Positions 1 to 7,226 of a stretch of DNA of 12,894 bases are shown piece by piece. This DNA is from JAVVRI01 sp036654795 (GTDB lineage Bacteria > Bacteroidota > Bacteroidia > Bacteroidales > Tannerellaceae). Made by a program: the position numbers and the translations under genes. Below the pieces are notes generated by a model that searched no databases, was not told the origin of the DNA, and saw only the letters and a program-made list of their open reading frames with translations. The stretch spans positions 1 through 12,894 of the forward strand of contig JAVVRI010000089.1 of assembly GCA_036654795.1 (NCBI GenBank), given 5' to 3'. The first letter of the stretch is position 1; the number at the start of each line of letters is the position of its first letter.

Positions 1-128
1 CCCGTGCCATCCGTCCGCATTACAGTGTGCTCAACAAAACGAAGTTAAAAGAGACTTACCACTTCCCTATTCCGCATTGGGAGGAGAGTCTGCGCGGCGT
101 AGTACGGGAATTGAGCGCTGCCCGATAA
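1..128 (+). CDS. rfbD: dTDP-4-dehydrorhamnose reductase, C-terminal end (partial)
   Basis: Only the last 41 codons are in the window; the gene starts upstream of base 1. The first whole codon is at base 3 and the stop TAA is at 126-128. The tail contains RPHYSVLNKTK followed by IPHWEESLR, which I recognise as the C-terminal signature of RfbD/RmlD in Bacteroidales. RfbD is the NADPH-dependent last step of dTDP-L-rhamnose synthesis, supplying rhamnose for capsule and surface polysaccharides in the cytoplasm. prfC follows after 31 bases with no recognisable promoter in the gap, so the two may be cotranscribed. The catalytic and cofactor-binding parts lie outside the window and cannot be judged. 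Confidence 0.85.
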   Translation, partial: RAIRPHYSVLNKTKLKETYHFPIPHWEESLRGVVRELSAAR

Positions 129-159
129 ACAAAAGAAATAGATAAAACGATATACAATC

Positions 160-1740
160 ATGAACCAGTATTCAGAAGAGATAGAGAAGAGAAGACCGTT
201 TGCCATCATCAGCCATCCGGATGCCGGTAAGACAACGCTTACGGAAAAGCTGCTGCTTTTCGGGGGCGCTATCCATGTGGCAGGTGCCGTAAAATCCAAC
301 AAGATCAAGAAAACGGCTACGTCGGACTGGATGGAGATTGAGAAACAGCGCGGTATCTCGGTTGCTACCTCCGTGATGGCTTTCGATTACGATGATCATA
401 AAATAAACATCTTGGATACCCCCGGACACCAAGACTTTGCTGAAGATACATTTCGTACGCTGACGGCTGTGGACAGTGTCATCATCGTGGTGGACATTGC
501 CAAGGGGGTGGAGGCACAGACCCGCAAGTTGATGGAAGTCTGCCGGATGCGTAAAACGCCTGTTATTGTGTTTGTCAACAAGATGGACCGCGATGGTAAG
601 GATCCTTTCGATTTGCTGGATGAGATTGAGGAGGAGTTGCATATCCATGTGCGCCCTTTAAGCTGGCCGATTGATATGGGACAGCGCTTCAAAGGTGTCT
701 ATAATATATATGAAAAGAAACTGAACCTCTACACGCCAAGCAAACAGTTTGTAACGGAGAACATCGAGTTCAACGACATCTCTAATCCTGACTTGGAGGA
801 TCATATAGGCGCGACGCTGGCCGAGAAGTTACGTGCAGACATCGAGCTGATTGAGGGTGTATATCCTGAGTTCGACGTCGATACTTACCTGCGTGGCGAC
901 ATTGCTCCGGTCTTCTTTGGTTCGGCGCTCAATAACTTTGGGGTGAAGGAATTGCTGGATTGTTTCATACAGATAGCCCCTTCTCCCCGTGCCGTACAGG
1001 CAGTGGAGCGGATAGTTGATCCTGAAGAGGATGACTTTAGCGGTTTTATATTCAAGATCCATGCAAATATGGACCCGAACCATCGTAGTTGTATTGCCTT
1101 TGTAAAGATCTGCTCCGGTCGTTTCGAGCGAAACGCGCCTTATAAGCACGTGCGCTTTGGAAAGACTATGCGCTTTAGTAGTCCGACCGCCTTTATGGCG
1201 CAGAAAAAGGAGACGGTGGACGAGGCTTTTGCCGGAGACATCGTGGGCTTGCCTGATACCGGTAACTTCAAGATCGGCGACACACTGACCGGTGGCGAGG
1301 AACTCCATTTCAAAGGACTGCCCAGCTTTTCGCCGGAGATGTTCAAATATATCGAAAATAGCGATCCGATGAAGACTAAGCAGCTCAACAAGGGTATCGA
1401 TCAGTTGATGGACGAAGGGGTAGCTCAGCTGTTTACCAATCAGTTCAACGGTCGTAAGATTATTGGTACCGTAGGGCAGTTGCAGTTTGAAGTAATCCAG
1501 TATCGCTTGTTGCATGAGTACGGTGCCCAGTGTAAATGGGATCCGATCAGCCTCTACAAAGCTTGCTGGATAGAGAGCGACAACGCCGCCTCTCTGGACG
1601 CCTTTAAGAAGCGTAAAGCCCAATATATGGCTACCGACCGTTCCGGCCGCGACGTCTATATGGCCGATTCCAGTTATGTGCTTATGATGGCGCAACAGGA
1701 TTTCCCCGACATCAAGTTCCACTTTACAAGTGAATTCTAA
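160..1740 (+). CDS. prfC: Peptide chain release factor 3 (RF3)
   Basis: RF3 is a translational GTPase that removes RF1 or RF2 from the ribosome after peptide release. The 526-residue product is close to the E. coli length of about 529. The G domain fills the N-terminal half: P-loop SHPDAGKTT at residues 18-26, switch region QRGISVATSV at 63-72, G3 motif DTPGH from D86, and G4 motif NKMD at 140-143. The RF3-type segment QLNKGIDQLMDEGVAQLF begins near residue 408 in the C-terminal domain. The ATG at 160 lies 31 bases after rfbD, and the P-loop sits at the usual distance from the N-terminus. There is no strong Shine-Dalgarno sequence, as is normal in Bacteroides. The frame is intact. Tandem hairpins follow the stop, so this is the last gene of its transcript. 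Confidence 0.97.
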   Translation: MNQYSEEIEKRRPFAIISHPDAGKTTLTEKLLLFGGAIHVAGAVKSNKIKKTATSDWMEIEKQRGISVATSVMAFDYDDHKINILDTPGHQDFAEDTFRTLTAVDSVIIVVDIAKGVEAQTRKLMEVCRMRKTPVIVFVNKMDRDGKDPFDLLDEIEEELHIHVRPLSWPIDMGQRFKGVYNIYEKKLNLYTPSKQFVTENIEFNDISNPDLEDHIGATLAEKLRADIELIEGVYPEFDVDTYLRGDIAPVFFGSALNNFGVKELLDCFIQIAPSPRAVQAVERIVDPEEDDFSGFIFKIHANMDPNHRSCIAFVKICSGRFERNAPYKHVRFGKTMRFSSPTAFMAQKKETVDEAFAGDIVGLPDTGNFKIGDTLTGGEELHFKGLPSFSPEMFKYIENSDPMKTKQLNKGIDQLMDEGVAQLFTNQFNGRKIIGTVGQLQFEVIQYRLLHEYGAQCKWDPISLYKACWIESDNAASLDAFKKRKAQYMATDRSGRDVYMADSSYVLMMAQQDFPDIKFHFTSEF

Positions 1741-1761
1741 TACGGATAGTTTGAAGAAATA

Positions 1762-1790
1762 GCCCGGCAGCTTTTTTTAGAAAGCTGGGC
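1762..1790 (+). terminator. Imperfect hairpin just after prfC
   Basis: GCC (1762-1764) and CAGCTTT (1768-1774) pair with AAAGCTG (1781-1787) and GGC (1788-1790), leaving a three-base bulge and a short loop. No T run follows directly, so alone it would be a weak terminator. It probably adds to the stronger hairpin downstream or protects the 3' end of the transcript. Confidence 0.4.
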
Positions 1791-1804
1791 AGCAAATGTA
1801 AAAT

Positions 1805-1846
1805 GGCTCGTTAGCGATATTTTTTGGCTAACGAGCCGTTTTTTTT
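1805..1846 (+). terminator. Rho-independent terminator of prfC
   Basis: GGCTCGTTAGC (1805-1815) pairs perfectly with GCTAACGAGCC (1827-1837), an 11-bp stem around an 11-base loop, followed by one G and eight T residues (1839-1846). This is a textbook intrinsic terminator for the rightward rfbD-prfC transcript. On the other strand the stem is followed only by a broken T run, so termination of the leftward yjjG-like operon here is less certain. Confidence 0.88.
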
Positions 1847-1921
1847 GGCTGCCGAGCGATAAAATGCTCCCTAATTTATACGAATGACTTTTCCAACTTA
1901 TAGCTATGATAGGGAGGGGCA

Positions 1922-2614
1922 TTATAGAATATTCTTAATCTCGTTCAGCGAACGGACGGTGAAGTTGGGTGTGAAACCTTGAGCGGCCAGCGAGTCCGGA
2001 TTAAGCCAAAGTTGGTCTATTCGGGATTGGTGGGCGCCCAGTATGTCGGCTTCCCAACTGTCGCCAATCATTAGGGTTTCGCTACGGCGGCTGTTGGTGT
2101 TGATGAGGGCAAAGTCGAATATCCCGCGGTGCGGCTTCTGTATGCCTGCGTCTTCGGAAAGAATCATGCGGCTGAAGTAGGGGGCGAGACCGGAATTACA
2201 GAGTTTTTTATCTTGTACTTCGCGGAAGCCATTTGAAAGGATATACATCCGATAGGAGGGACGAAGGTATTCCAGTAATTCGATAGCCCCCGGTACGAGT
2301 CCGGTCTTACGCGTAGTACGTTGTAGGAAGTCGGCGTTCACCTTTAGCACTTCCGCTGTGTCGGTGATGCCTAGTGGGCGGAGTATGTAGCGGAAACGTT
2401 CCACGATCAGCGTCTGCCGGTCTATTTCTCCATTGCGATATTGTTGCCAGAGGTGTAGGTTATGGGGCATGTAGATTGCAAAGAAAGCCTCGAAGGAGGC
2501 ATAATGCTGACTAAAATGATAGTCAGCATATACTTCTTCGAGGCATTCCTTGTTGTTCCGGTACGTGTCCCAGAGGGTGTCGTCCAGATCAATAAAGAGG
2601 CTTTTATACTTCAT
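1922..2614 (-). CDS. HAD-family hydrolase, YjjG-like pyrimidine nucleotidase
   Basis: The 230-residue protein carries all four HAD motifs. Motif I is DLDDT, with nucleophile D9 and D11. Motif II is LSNGF around S127, motif III is K160 in QKPH, and motif IV is IGDSWEADI with D185 and D190. The helical cap between motifs I and II and the total length match the YjjG subfamily, which dephosphorylates non-canonical pyrimidine nucleotides in E. coli (about 225 residues). The substrate here is inferred from family resemblance only; related phosphatases of the same fold cannot be excluded. It is the last gene of the leftward operon, starting 8 bases after the lipoprotein stop. Its stop lies next to the prfC terminator region, tail to tail with prfC. 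Confidence 0.85.
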   Translation of the reverse strand: MKYKSLFIDLDDTLWDTYRNNKECLEEVYADYHFSQHYASFEAFFAIYMPHNLHLWQQYRNGEIDRQTLIVERFRYILRPLGITDTAEVLKVNADFLQRTTRKTGLVPGAIELLEYLRPSYRMYILSNGFREVQDKKLCNSGLAPYFSRMILSEDAGIQKPHRGIFDFALINTNSRRSETLMIGDSWEADILGAHQSRIDQLWLNPDSLAAQGFTPNFTVRSLNEIKNIL

Positions 2615-2622
2615 TCTTTTAC

Positions 2623-3495
2623 TTATCCTACTTCAATTACCAAGTATTTACCCAGACTCCAGAATGATTTCGGGTCTGAAATATGCAATGTCAGGTTGCC
2701 ATCTACATCTTTAACCAGTTCATAAGAGCCGTCGGGGTGATTTGATTTCAGTTTGGCTTTGCCGGCAAAGAGCGGAATGTCTTTCACTTCGCGGATGTCG
2801 ATGGAGATAAAATAATCCTTGTTGAAGTCTGTTTTCAGTGCTTTCGATTTGGCAAAGAGTCCGCCTCCGGAAAGGATCTTTTGATCTTTCAGTTCTTTGG
2901 ATGTTCCGAAGCAATAGTAAGCTGTGTTGAGGGCTTTGTCTTGTGCGCTGATCTTTTCAGACTGTGCGGCTGTGGTGGCTGCCAATCCTTCCACATCTTC
3001 GTTGAGGCTGGATACCATGTCGTCCAGTTCCTGAATGCGAATGTTCTTTTTAGCCAGATCTTCTTGCAGAGAGACAATCATTGTCGTTTTTTGATCCAGT
3101 TCAGAGGAGAGGCGATCTATCGTCTTCTTCAGAGCAGCCGACTTGAATCCGCTCTTTTTTAGCTGGTCTTGCAGTTGAGCGATTTGCTCTTTGTTCTTTT
3201 TCAGCGTCTCAGTAATGAGCTGCATGTTTTGCTTGATCTGCTCGCGCTTGGTTTGGTTGAACTCGCCGCCGGCTTGTTGTTGCACGGTCAGGTAGTTTTC
3301 TGCGTCACGGATGGATTGGAAGTCGGCTTCCACATCGTTGAGTGTGGCCAACATTTCGTTTACATCGTCCGTATTCTTTGTGTTCTCTAGTCTCAAAGAG
3401 TCGTTTTCTGCCTTCAGCAACTTATAATCCGCTGAATTTTGTCCACATGAGGCCAGCAGAGCTGTACAAAAACAAACTAATACTACTTTTTTCAT
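2623..3495 (-). CDS. Coiled-coil lipoprotein resembling Cbp1-type adhesins
   Basis: The 290-residue product starts with a lipoprotein signal peptide: MKK, a hydrophobic stretch, and lipobox LLASC with the lipidated cysteine at C17. Residues of about 24-190 are rich in Glu, Lys, Gln and Leu in heptad-like spacing, so a long coiled coil is expected. A more globular C-terminal domain of about 95 residues follows. D32-S33-L34 fits the D-(S/T)-(A/I/L/M/T/V) O-glycosylation sequon of Bacteroides, just after the lipid anchor. The size, coiled coil and sequon recall proteins annotated as Cbp1-family collagen-binding glycoprotein adhesins; I cannot confirm homology or collagen binding here. It lies between rsmI (18-base gap) and the HAD gene (8-base gap), so it is expressed with housekeeping genes. 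An envelope-spacing or structural role is an alternative. Confidence 0.75.
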   Translation of the reverse strand: MKKVVLVCFCTALLASCGQNSADYKLLKAENDSLRLENTKNTDDVNEMLATLNDVEADFQSIRDAENYLTVQQQAGGEFNQTKREQIKQNMQLITETLKKNKEQIAQLQDQLKKSGFKSAALKKTIDRLSSELDQKTTMIVSLQEDLAKKNIRIQELDDMVSSLNEDVEGLAATTAAQSEKISAQDKALNTAYYCFGTSKELKDQKILSGGGLFAKSKALKTDFNKDYFISIDIREVKDIPLFAGKAKLKSNHPDGSYELVKDVDGNLTLHISDPKSFWSLGKYLVIEVG

Positions 3496-3513
3496 CTTCT
3501 TGTCGTTATTAAG

Positions 3514-4233
3514 TTAAACTTCAAATTCCGTTTCTTTGTCCTTATCCTTCTTATCATTTATACCTGCTAGAACAATTACGATCTCTCCCCGCGGAGCCGT
3601 GGCGGTGAAGTGGGCGATCACCTCTTCAAGTGTGCCGCGTACGGTTTCTTCGAACATTTTCGATATTTCGCGTGAGACGGACACCTGCCGGTCAGCGCCA
3701 AAGTATTCGATGAATCCCGTTAAGGTCTTGACCAGACGGAGAGGCGATTCGTATATAATCATGCTGCGATGCTCGGCTGCCAGTTCGAGGAGGCGGGTTT
3801 GCCGTCCCTTCTTGGGCGGCAGGAAGCCTTCGAAGCAGAAGCGTTCGTTTGGCAGCCCGGAAGCTACCAGTGCCGGGACAAAGGCTGTTGCTCCGGGTAG
3901 ACACTCCACCACGACGCCTTGCCGTACACATTCGCGTACCAGCATAAAGCCCGGATCGGAGATGGCAGGTGTGCCGGCATCAGATACGAGAGCTATGCGT
4001 TCGCCCGCCTTGATGCGTCCGGCTATTTGTTCCACTGTTTTGTGTTCGTTGAATTTGTGATGCGACTGCATCCGATTCTGTATGTCGAAATGTTTGAGCA
4101 AGATACCGGTAGTGCGCGTATCCTCAGCCAAGATCAGATCGGCCTCTTTCAGTACACGGATAGCGCGAAAGGTCATATCTTCCAGGTTTCCGACGGGAGT
4201 GGGTACCACGGTTAGTTTTGCCAGTTGTTCCAT
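3514..4233 (-). CDS. rsmI: 16S rRNA (cytidine(1402)-2'-O)-methyltransferase
   Basis: RsmI uses S-adenosylmethionine to 2'-O-methylate C1402 of 16S rRNA in the decoding centre. The 239-residue protein has the tetrapyrrole-methylase fold signatures expected of RsmI: VPTPVGNLEDMT at residues 10-21, AEDTR at 36-40, SDAGTPAISDPG at 84-95 and LPGATA at 112-117. It is shorter than E. coli RsmI (about 286) because it ends soon after the catalytic domain; the C-terminal extension is missing and replaced by a charged tail rich in Lys, Asp and Glu. The start ATG lies 8 bases after the upstream coiled-coil gene, showing translation within one operon. The frame is intact and all conserved motifs are present. 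Confidence 0.95.
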   Translation of the reverse strand: MEQLAKLTVVPTPVGNLEDMTFRAIRVLKEADLILAEDTRTTGILLKHFDIQNRMQSHHKFNEHKTVEQIAGRIKAGERIALVSDAGTPAISDPGFMLVRECVRQGVVVECLPGATAFVPALVASGLPNERFCFEGFLPPKKGRQTRLLELAAEHRSMIIYESPLRLVKTLTGFIEYFGADRQVSVSREISKMFEETVRGTLEEVIAHFTATAPRGEIVIVLAGINDKKDKDKETEFEV

Positions 4234-4241
4234 ATCATTTT

Positions 4242-4967
4242 TTAGAGGAAACGTTTTTCAAGCAGCTTGATGAAGTCTGCCGCCTGCTCGTTTTCCAAGT
4301 TCCATTTTAATACATTATTAATATATGCGATAGACTCTTCGAATGTGTTGATTGCGTTCAGATCGTCAATGACGATGTTCATCTTTACCTCGTCTCCTCC
4401 AAAGAGCTCGCGCCGGAAGCGGAAGCGATCGTTCAGGCTGAATGCTTTTCTGAAGTCGGAGAGTCTCTTTTTCTCTATAATATCATTTAGTGAGATGTTA
4501 GCCTTTTCGCTTCCTGTCGGTTCGCTGTCGGATATTTTGTTTGCAACGACCTCTTTTTGGGGCGTTACTGTCGCTATGGGGGCAGGTGTTGTTGGCTCAA
4601 TAACTTCTGTTGGCTTGGGGCTGTGTGTAGGCTCCGTGGCGGGTGCTTCCTCCGTCTGCCGGATAACGGTGGTTGGGGCGATTGTTTCTTTCACCACCGC
4701 CTCCTGTTGGCGTATGGCAAGCTGAAAGCTTTCGAGTGTGTGGGACAGGAGTTCCATCTCTTTCTGGAGATGCATCATCTTGCTACCGATAGTCTGTATT
4801 TGCTCTACTTCCATTTGTTTGATTTGTTCCAGCACGCTGAAAGCAATACTACCCGTTTGTGTTAGTAGAGGGATGGATGTTTCTTCGGCATCCTGCATCT
4901 CGGTAACTGAACTCTGCAGCTTACCGATCATTGCGAGTAACGAATTTATCTTCTCTTTATTTACCAT
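4242..4967 (-). CDS. Conserved coiled-coil protein of unknown function
   Basis: I do not recognise a characterised family. From the ATG at 4967 the product has 241 residues in three parts: a helical, Gln/Glu/Met-rich N-terminus likely to form a coiled coil (about 1-94), a linker rich in Pro, Thr and Glu (about 95-155), and a compact C-terminal domain (159-241) that begins SLNDIIEKKRLSDFRKAFSL and is rich in charged and aromatic residues. No signal peptide or membrane segment is visible, so it is probably cytoplasmic. An ATG at 5036 would add 23 residues, but a TAnnTTTGY promoter element at 5023-5031 lies inside that extension, so the shorter start is preferred. It is the first gene of an operon with rsmI, the lipoprotein and the HAD gene, and ends 8 bases before rsmI. 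The helix-linker-domain layout suggests a scaffold or tethered binding protein, which is inference only. Confidence 0.8.
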   Translation of the reverse strand: MVNKEKINSLLAMIGKLQSSVTEMQDAEETSIPLLTQTGSIAFSVLEQIKQMEVEQIQTIGSKMMHLQKEMELLSHTLESFQLAIRQQEAVVKETIAPTTVIRQTEEAPATEPTHSPKPTEVIEPTTPAPIATVTPQKEVVANKISDSEPTGSEKANISLNDIIEKKRLSDFRKAFSLNDRFRFRRELFGGDEVKMNIVIDDLNAINTFEESIAYINNVLKWNLENEQAADFIKLLEKRFL

Positions 4968-5022
4968 ATCTATAACTATACCATCGTTATCAGATGAATA
5001 CTCTTTATCTGTGATACATGGC

Positions 5023-5031
5023 GCAAAAGTA
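5023..5031 (-). promoter_or_regulatory. Bacteroides -7 promoter element of the rsmI operon
   Basis: Reading leftward the bases are TACTTTTGC, an exact match to TAnnTTTGY. No TTTG is found at the usual -33 distance, so only half of the promoter is canonical. It would place the transcript start near 5010-5016, leaving about 45 bases of leader before the ATG at 4967, and it sits in the short gap after the helicase gene. Confidence 0.6.
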
Positions 5032-5078
5032 GCCATTTCTTATTAATGTAACGTAAGTTAGGGGCGAAAAGTATCCTA

Positions 5079-6494
5079 TTATTCTATAAACTCATCTGGC
5101 AGGTTGACGAGGTATAGCCGGTGCGTTGCTCGCGTAAAGGCTGTATAGAGCCAGCGGTAGAAATCTTCGCCCAGCATTTCTTCGGTAATATAGCCGATGT
5201 CAAGGAAGACGTTCATCCATTGTCCGCCCTGTGCCTTGTGGCAGGTCACGGCGTAAGCGTACTTTACTTGTACAACGTTATAGTGTGGATCGGCCTTCAT
5301 TTTCTTCATCTTTCCGCCTTTGGTAGGAATGTCGGCATAGTCCTCAAGGATGGCGTAAAATAGTTTGTCGCTAAGTTCCTTCGGCAGGGCGGGGGCGTCT
5401 GTTTGCAGTGTGTCGAGCAGTATTTTGACTTCCACCTCCTGGTCGTAATCCTGAAAGCGCACCAATACGTCGGCAAAGCGGAAGCCGTAAAGCTCCGTTG
5501 TGCGTCGTACGCGGAGTACTTGGATGATTTCTCCGTTTGCGATGAAATCCATCTCCTTGCAGTTTGCCGTCCAGTAGTAGTTGTTTTTGGCAACCATCAG
5601 CCGGTCGCCTGAGGAAAGTTCCTCTTCGCGATAGAGGATGCGGTTGCGCACTCCGTTATTATAGATGGTAGCCCGCTTGTTTGAGCGCGAGATGATCATG
5701 GTCTCCTCGATGCCGTCTCGGCTGTAGGCGGCCGATATTTCTTCTATCAGTTCGTCTCCATTTACCTTTTGGAAGTCTGCGAAGCCTTGAAGGCGGAGTT
5801 TGGGAAAGCTCTCTACGGTCTGTTGGCGCAGGGCATCGCGCAGGCGGGTCGCGTTGAAGAGGATGCCTGAATCTTCAGCTTGGCGCACCACTTGGGTGAG
5901 CGTAATTTCCTCCACTTGCAGGTTGTATTCTCTGAGAATATCCGGATTGAGCGCCGGGCTTTCGGTCTGCATTACGGGCGGGAGCTGGGCAACGTCGCCC
6001 ATCAGTATTAACCGACAGTTTTCGCCCGAATAAACGTAGTGTATGAGGTCGTCCAGCAACCGCCCTGTACCAAAAGCGAACGTGTCCAAACCTTGGTTGG
6101 AAATCATCGAAGCTTCGTCTACGATAAAGATTGTGTCTTTATGCATATTGTCTACCGGAAGGAAGCCGGCCGATTCATTGGCGAAGGCTTTTTGCCGGTA
6201 AATTCTTTTGTGTATGGTGTAGGCGTTTTGTCCGGCATATCCCGAAAAAACCTTTGCCGCCCGTCCTGTCGGAGCCATCAGAATTGCTTTTTGCTGTAGT
6301 TCAGCCATCGTTTTGACCAATGCTCCTACGAGCGACGTTTTGCCTGTTCCGGCGTAACCTTTCAGCAATAAAATTGAATCGGAATAGGTGGAAAGCAAAA
6401 AGTCCGAAAGACAAATTAAGGCGGAATTTTGGTCTTTCGTTGGATTATGTGGGAAATTATGTGTAATTTGGCGGCTTAAATAACTATTTATCAT
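5079..6494 (-). CDS. SF1 ATP-dependent DNA helicase, RecD/Dda-like
   Basis: The 471-residue protein has the ordered motifs of superfamily 1B helicases. These are a Q-motif-like TKDQ at 19-22, Walker A GYAGTGKTS at 46-54 (K52), motif Ia APTGRAAK at 74-81, Walker B DEAS at 126-129 and motif III GDVAQLPPV at 166-174. Near the C-terminus come VTCHKAQGGQW (motif V) and YTAFTRAT (motif VI). This layout matches stand-alone RecD2/Dda-type 5'-3' helicases rather than a RecBCD subunit; no nuclease domain is visible and no recB or recC lies nearby. A role in repair or replication-fork restart is inferred from the family. It is transcribed away from the membrane protein-DUF3822 operon, sharing the 92-base gap between starts. 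Only 47 bases separate its stop from the next leftward promoter element, so some read-through into the rsmI operon is possible. Confidence 0.88.
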   Translation of the reverse strand: MINSYLSRQITHNFPHNPTKDQNSALICLSDFLLSTYSDSILLLKGYAGTGKTSLVGALVKTMAELQQKAILMAPTGRAAKVFSGYAGQNAYTIHKRIYRQKAFANESAGFLPVDNMHKDTIFIVDEASMISNQGLDTFAFGTGRLLDDLIHYVYSGENCRLILMGDVAQLPPVMQTESPALNPDILREYNLQVEEITLTQVVRQAEDSGILFNATRLRDALRQQTVESFPKLRLQGFADFQKVNGDELIEEISAAYSRDGIEETMIISRSNKRATIYNNGVRNRILYREEELSSGDRLMVAKNNYYWTANCKEMDFIANGEIIQVLRVRRTTELYGFRFADVLVRFQDYDQEVEVKILLDTLQTDAPALPKELSDKLFYAILEDYADIPTKGGKMKKMKADPHYNVVQVKYAYAVTCHKAQGGQWMNVFLDIGYITEEMLGEDFYRWLYTAFTRATHRLYLVNLPDEFIE

Positions 6495-6516
6495 TTTGAT
6501 TGTAATAATTTTCGCG

Positions 6517-6525
6517 ATAAAGGTA
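6517..6525 (-). promoter_or_regulatory. Possible -7 element for the helicase gene
   Basis: Leftward the bases are TACCTTTAT, one change from TAnnTTTGY (A in place of the G). It lies about 23 bases before the helicase start, and no clear TTTG -33 element is present. It is weaker than the opposing rightward element in the same divergent gap. Confidence 0.35.
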
Positions 6526-6545
6526 GTGTATTAAATATTCTTTTT

Positions 6546-6554
6546 TAAATTTGC
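6546..6554 (+). promoter_or_regulatory. Bacteroides -7 promoter element of the DUF3822-rsmD operon
   Basis: TAAATTTGC matches TAnnTTTGY exactly and lies 32 bases before the ATG at 6587. A TTTG at 6495-6498 is too far upstream to be its -33 partner, and no other is seen. The element overlaps a possible TTG start at 6551, which argues that translation begins at 6587 and not there. Confidence 0.6.
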
Positions 6555-6586
6555 CGAACGAAATAAATCAAAAAACAATACAAACC

Positions 6587-7213
6587 ATGAAAGTTACATT
6601 AAAGGTCATTCTAGTTGCAGCAGTTTTACTGCTCGTTTACATGTGTTACAGAAGTATTCAAGCTCCTATCGAGTTTAACACAACGAAAGATGCTCGCGAG
6701 AAAGCGATCATTGCTCGCTTGGTTGATATTCGCAAAATTCAGATTGAATACAAAAACATTCACAAAGAGCATGCCGCTAATTTTGATGTGCTGGCTAAGT
6801 TCTTAAAAGAAGAAAAATTGCCGTTCCTCGTAAAAGAAGGTGTTTTGACGGACGAACAGTTGGAAAAGGGAATAACAGAGAAAGAGGCTGTAAAGCAGGG
6901 TTTGATCAAACGTGATACTGTTTGGATCACGGCTGTGGATACATTGCTAGGCAAGAATTACAATGTTGACTCTTTGCGCTTTGTTCCTGGCTTGCAAATT
7001 CAGTTTACGATGGATACTGCTTCTATCATTTCAGGAGCTGGCTATACAATCAAGGTGTTTGAAGCCGGTGTGAAGTATGACGACTATCTGGGTGACTTGG
7101 ACAAGCAGTTGCTTTACAACTTGAACGACAAAGCTGTCAAGAGTGAAAAATACCCGGGCTTGCGCGTAGGTTCATTGACTGAAATTAATAACAACGCAGG
7201 AAACTGGGAATAA
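6587..7213 (+). CDS. Single-pass membrane protein with pilin-like layout, unknown function
   Basis: The 208-residue protein begins MKVTLK and continues with one hydrophobic segment (about residues 5-20). Then comes a charged, amphipathic helix, with AREKAIIARL and DIRKIQIEYK, that runs to FDVLAKFLK. The second half has alternating hydrophobic stretches that look like beta strands, such as GLQIQFTMD and GYTIKVFEAG, and it ends NNNAGNWE. A short N-terminus, one membrane helix running into an amphipathic helix, and a C-terminal beta domain is the layout of type IV pilins and pseudopilins. However, I see no prepilin peptidase site (G followed by F and E at +5), so this is resemblance and not identification. 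No cysteine follows the hydrophobic part as in a lipobox. It is the first gene of an operon, 13 bases before DUF3822. The ATG at 6587 is chosen because the promoter element lies just upstream. Confidence 0.8.
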   Translation: MKVTLKVILVAAVLLLVYMCYRSIQAPIEFNTTKDAREKAIIARLVDIRKIQIEYKNIHKEHAANFDVLAKFLKEEKLPFLVKEGVLTDEQLEKGITEKEAVKQGLIKRDTVWITAVDTLLGKNYNVDSLRFVPGLQIQFTMDTASIISGAGYTIKVFEAGVKYDDYLGDLDKQLLYNLNDKAVKSEKYPGLRVGSLTEINNNAGNWE

Positions 7214-7226
7214 TCGGCAGCTAACT

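Noticed and set aside
829..1722. Long open frame (297 codons) on the - strand opposite prfC
   Set aside because: prfC is unmistakable on the + strand over the same bases; the opposite frame has no recognisable motif and is a by-product of prfC codon usage.
1867..1916. Inverted repeat CTCCCTA/TAGGGAG downstream of the HAD gene
   Set aside because: The 36-base loop and seven-base stem make a stable terminator unlikely, and no T run follows on the - strand.
3536..4060. Open frame of 174 codons on the + strand opposite rsmI
   Set aside because: It lies wholly over rsmI, has no domain features, and its composition is that of a shadow frame.
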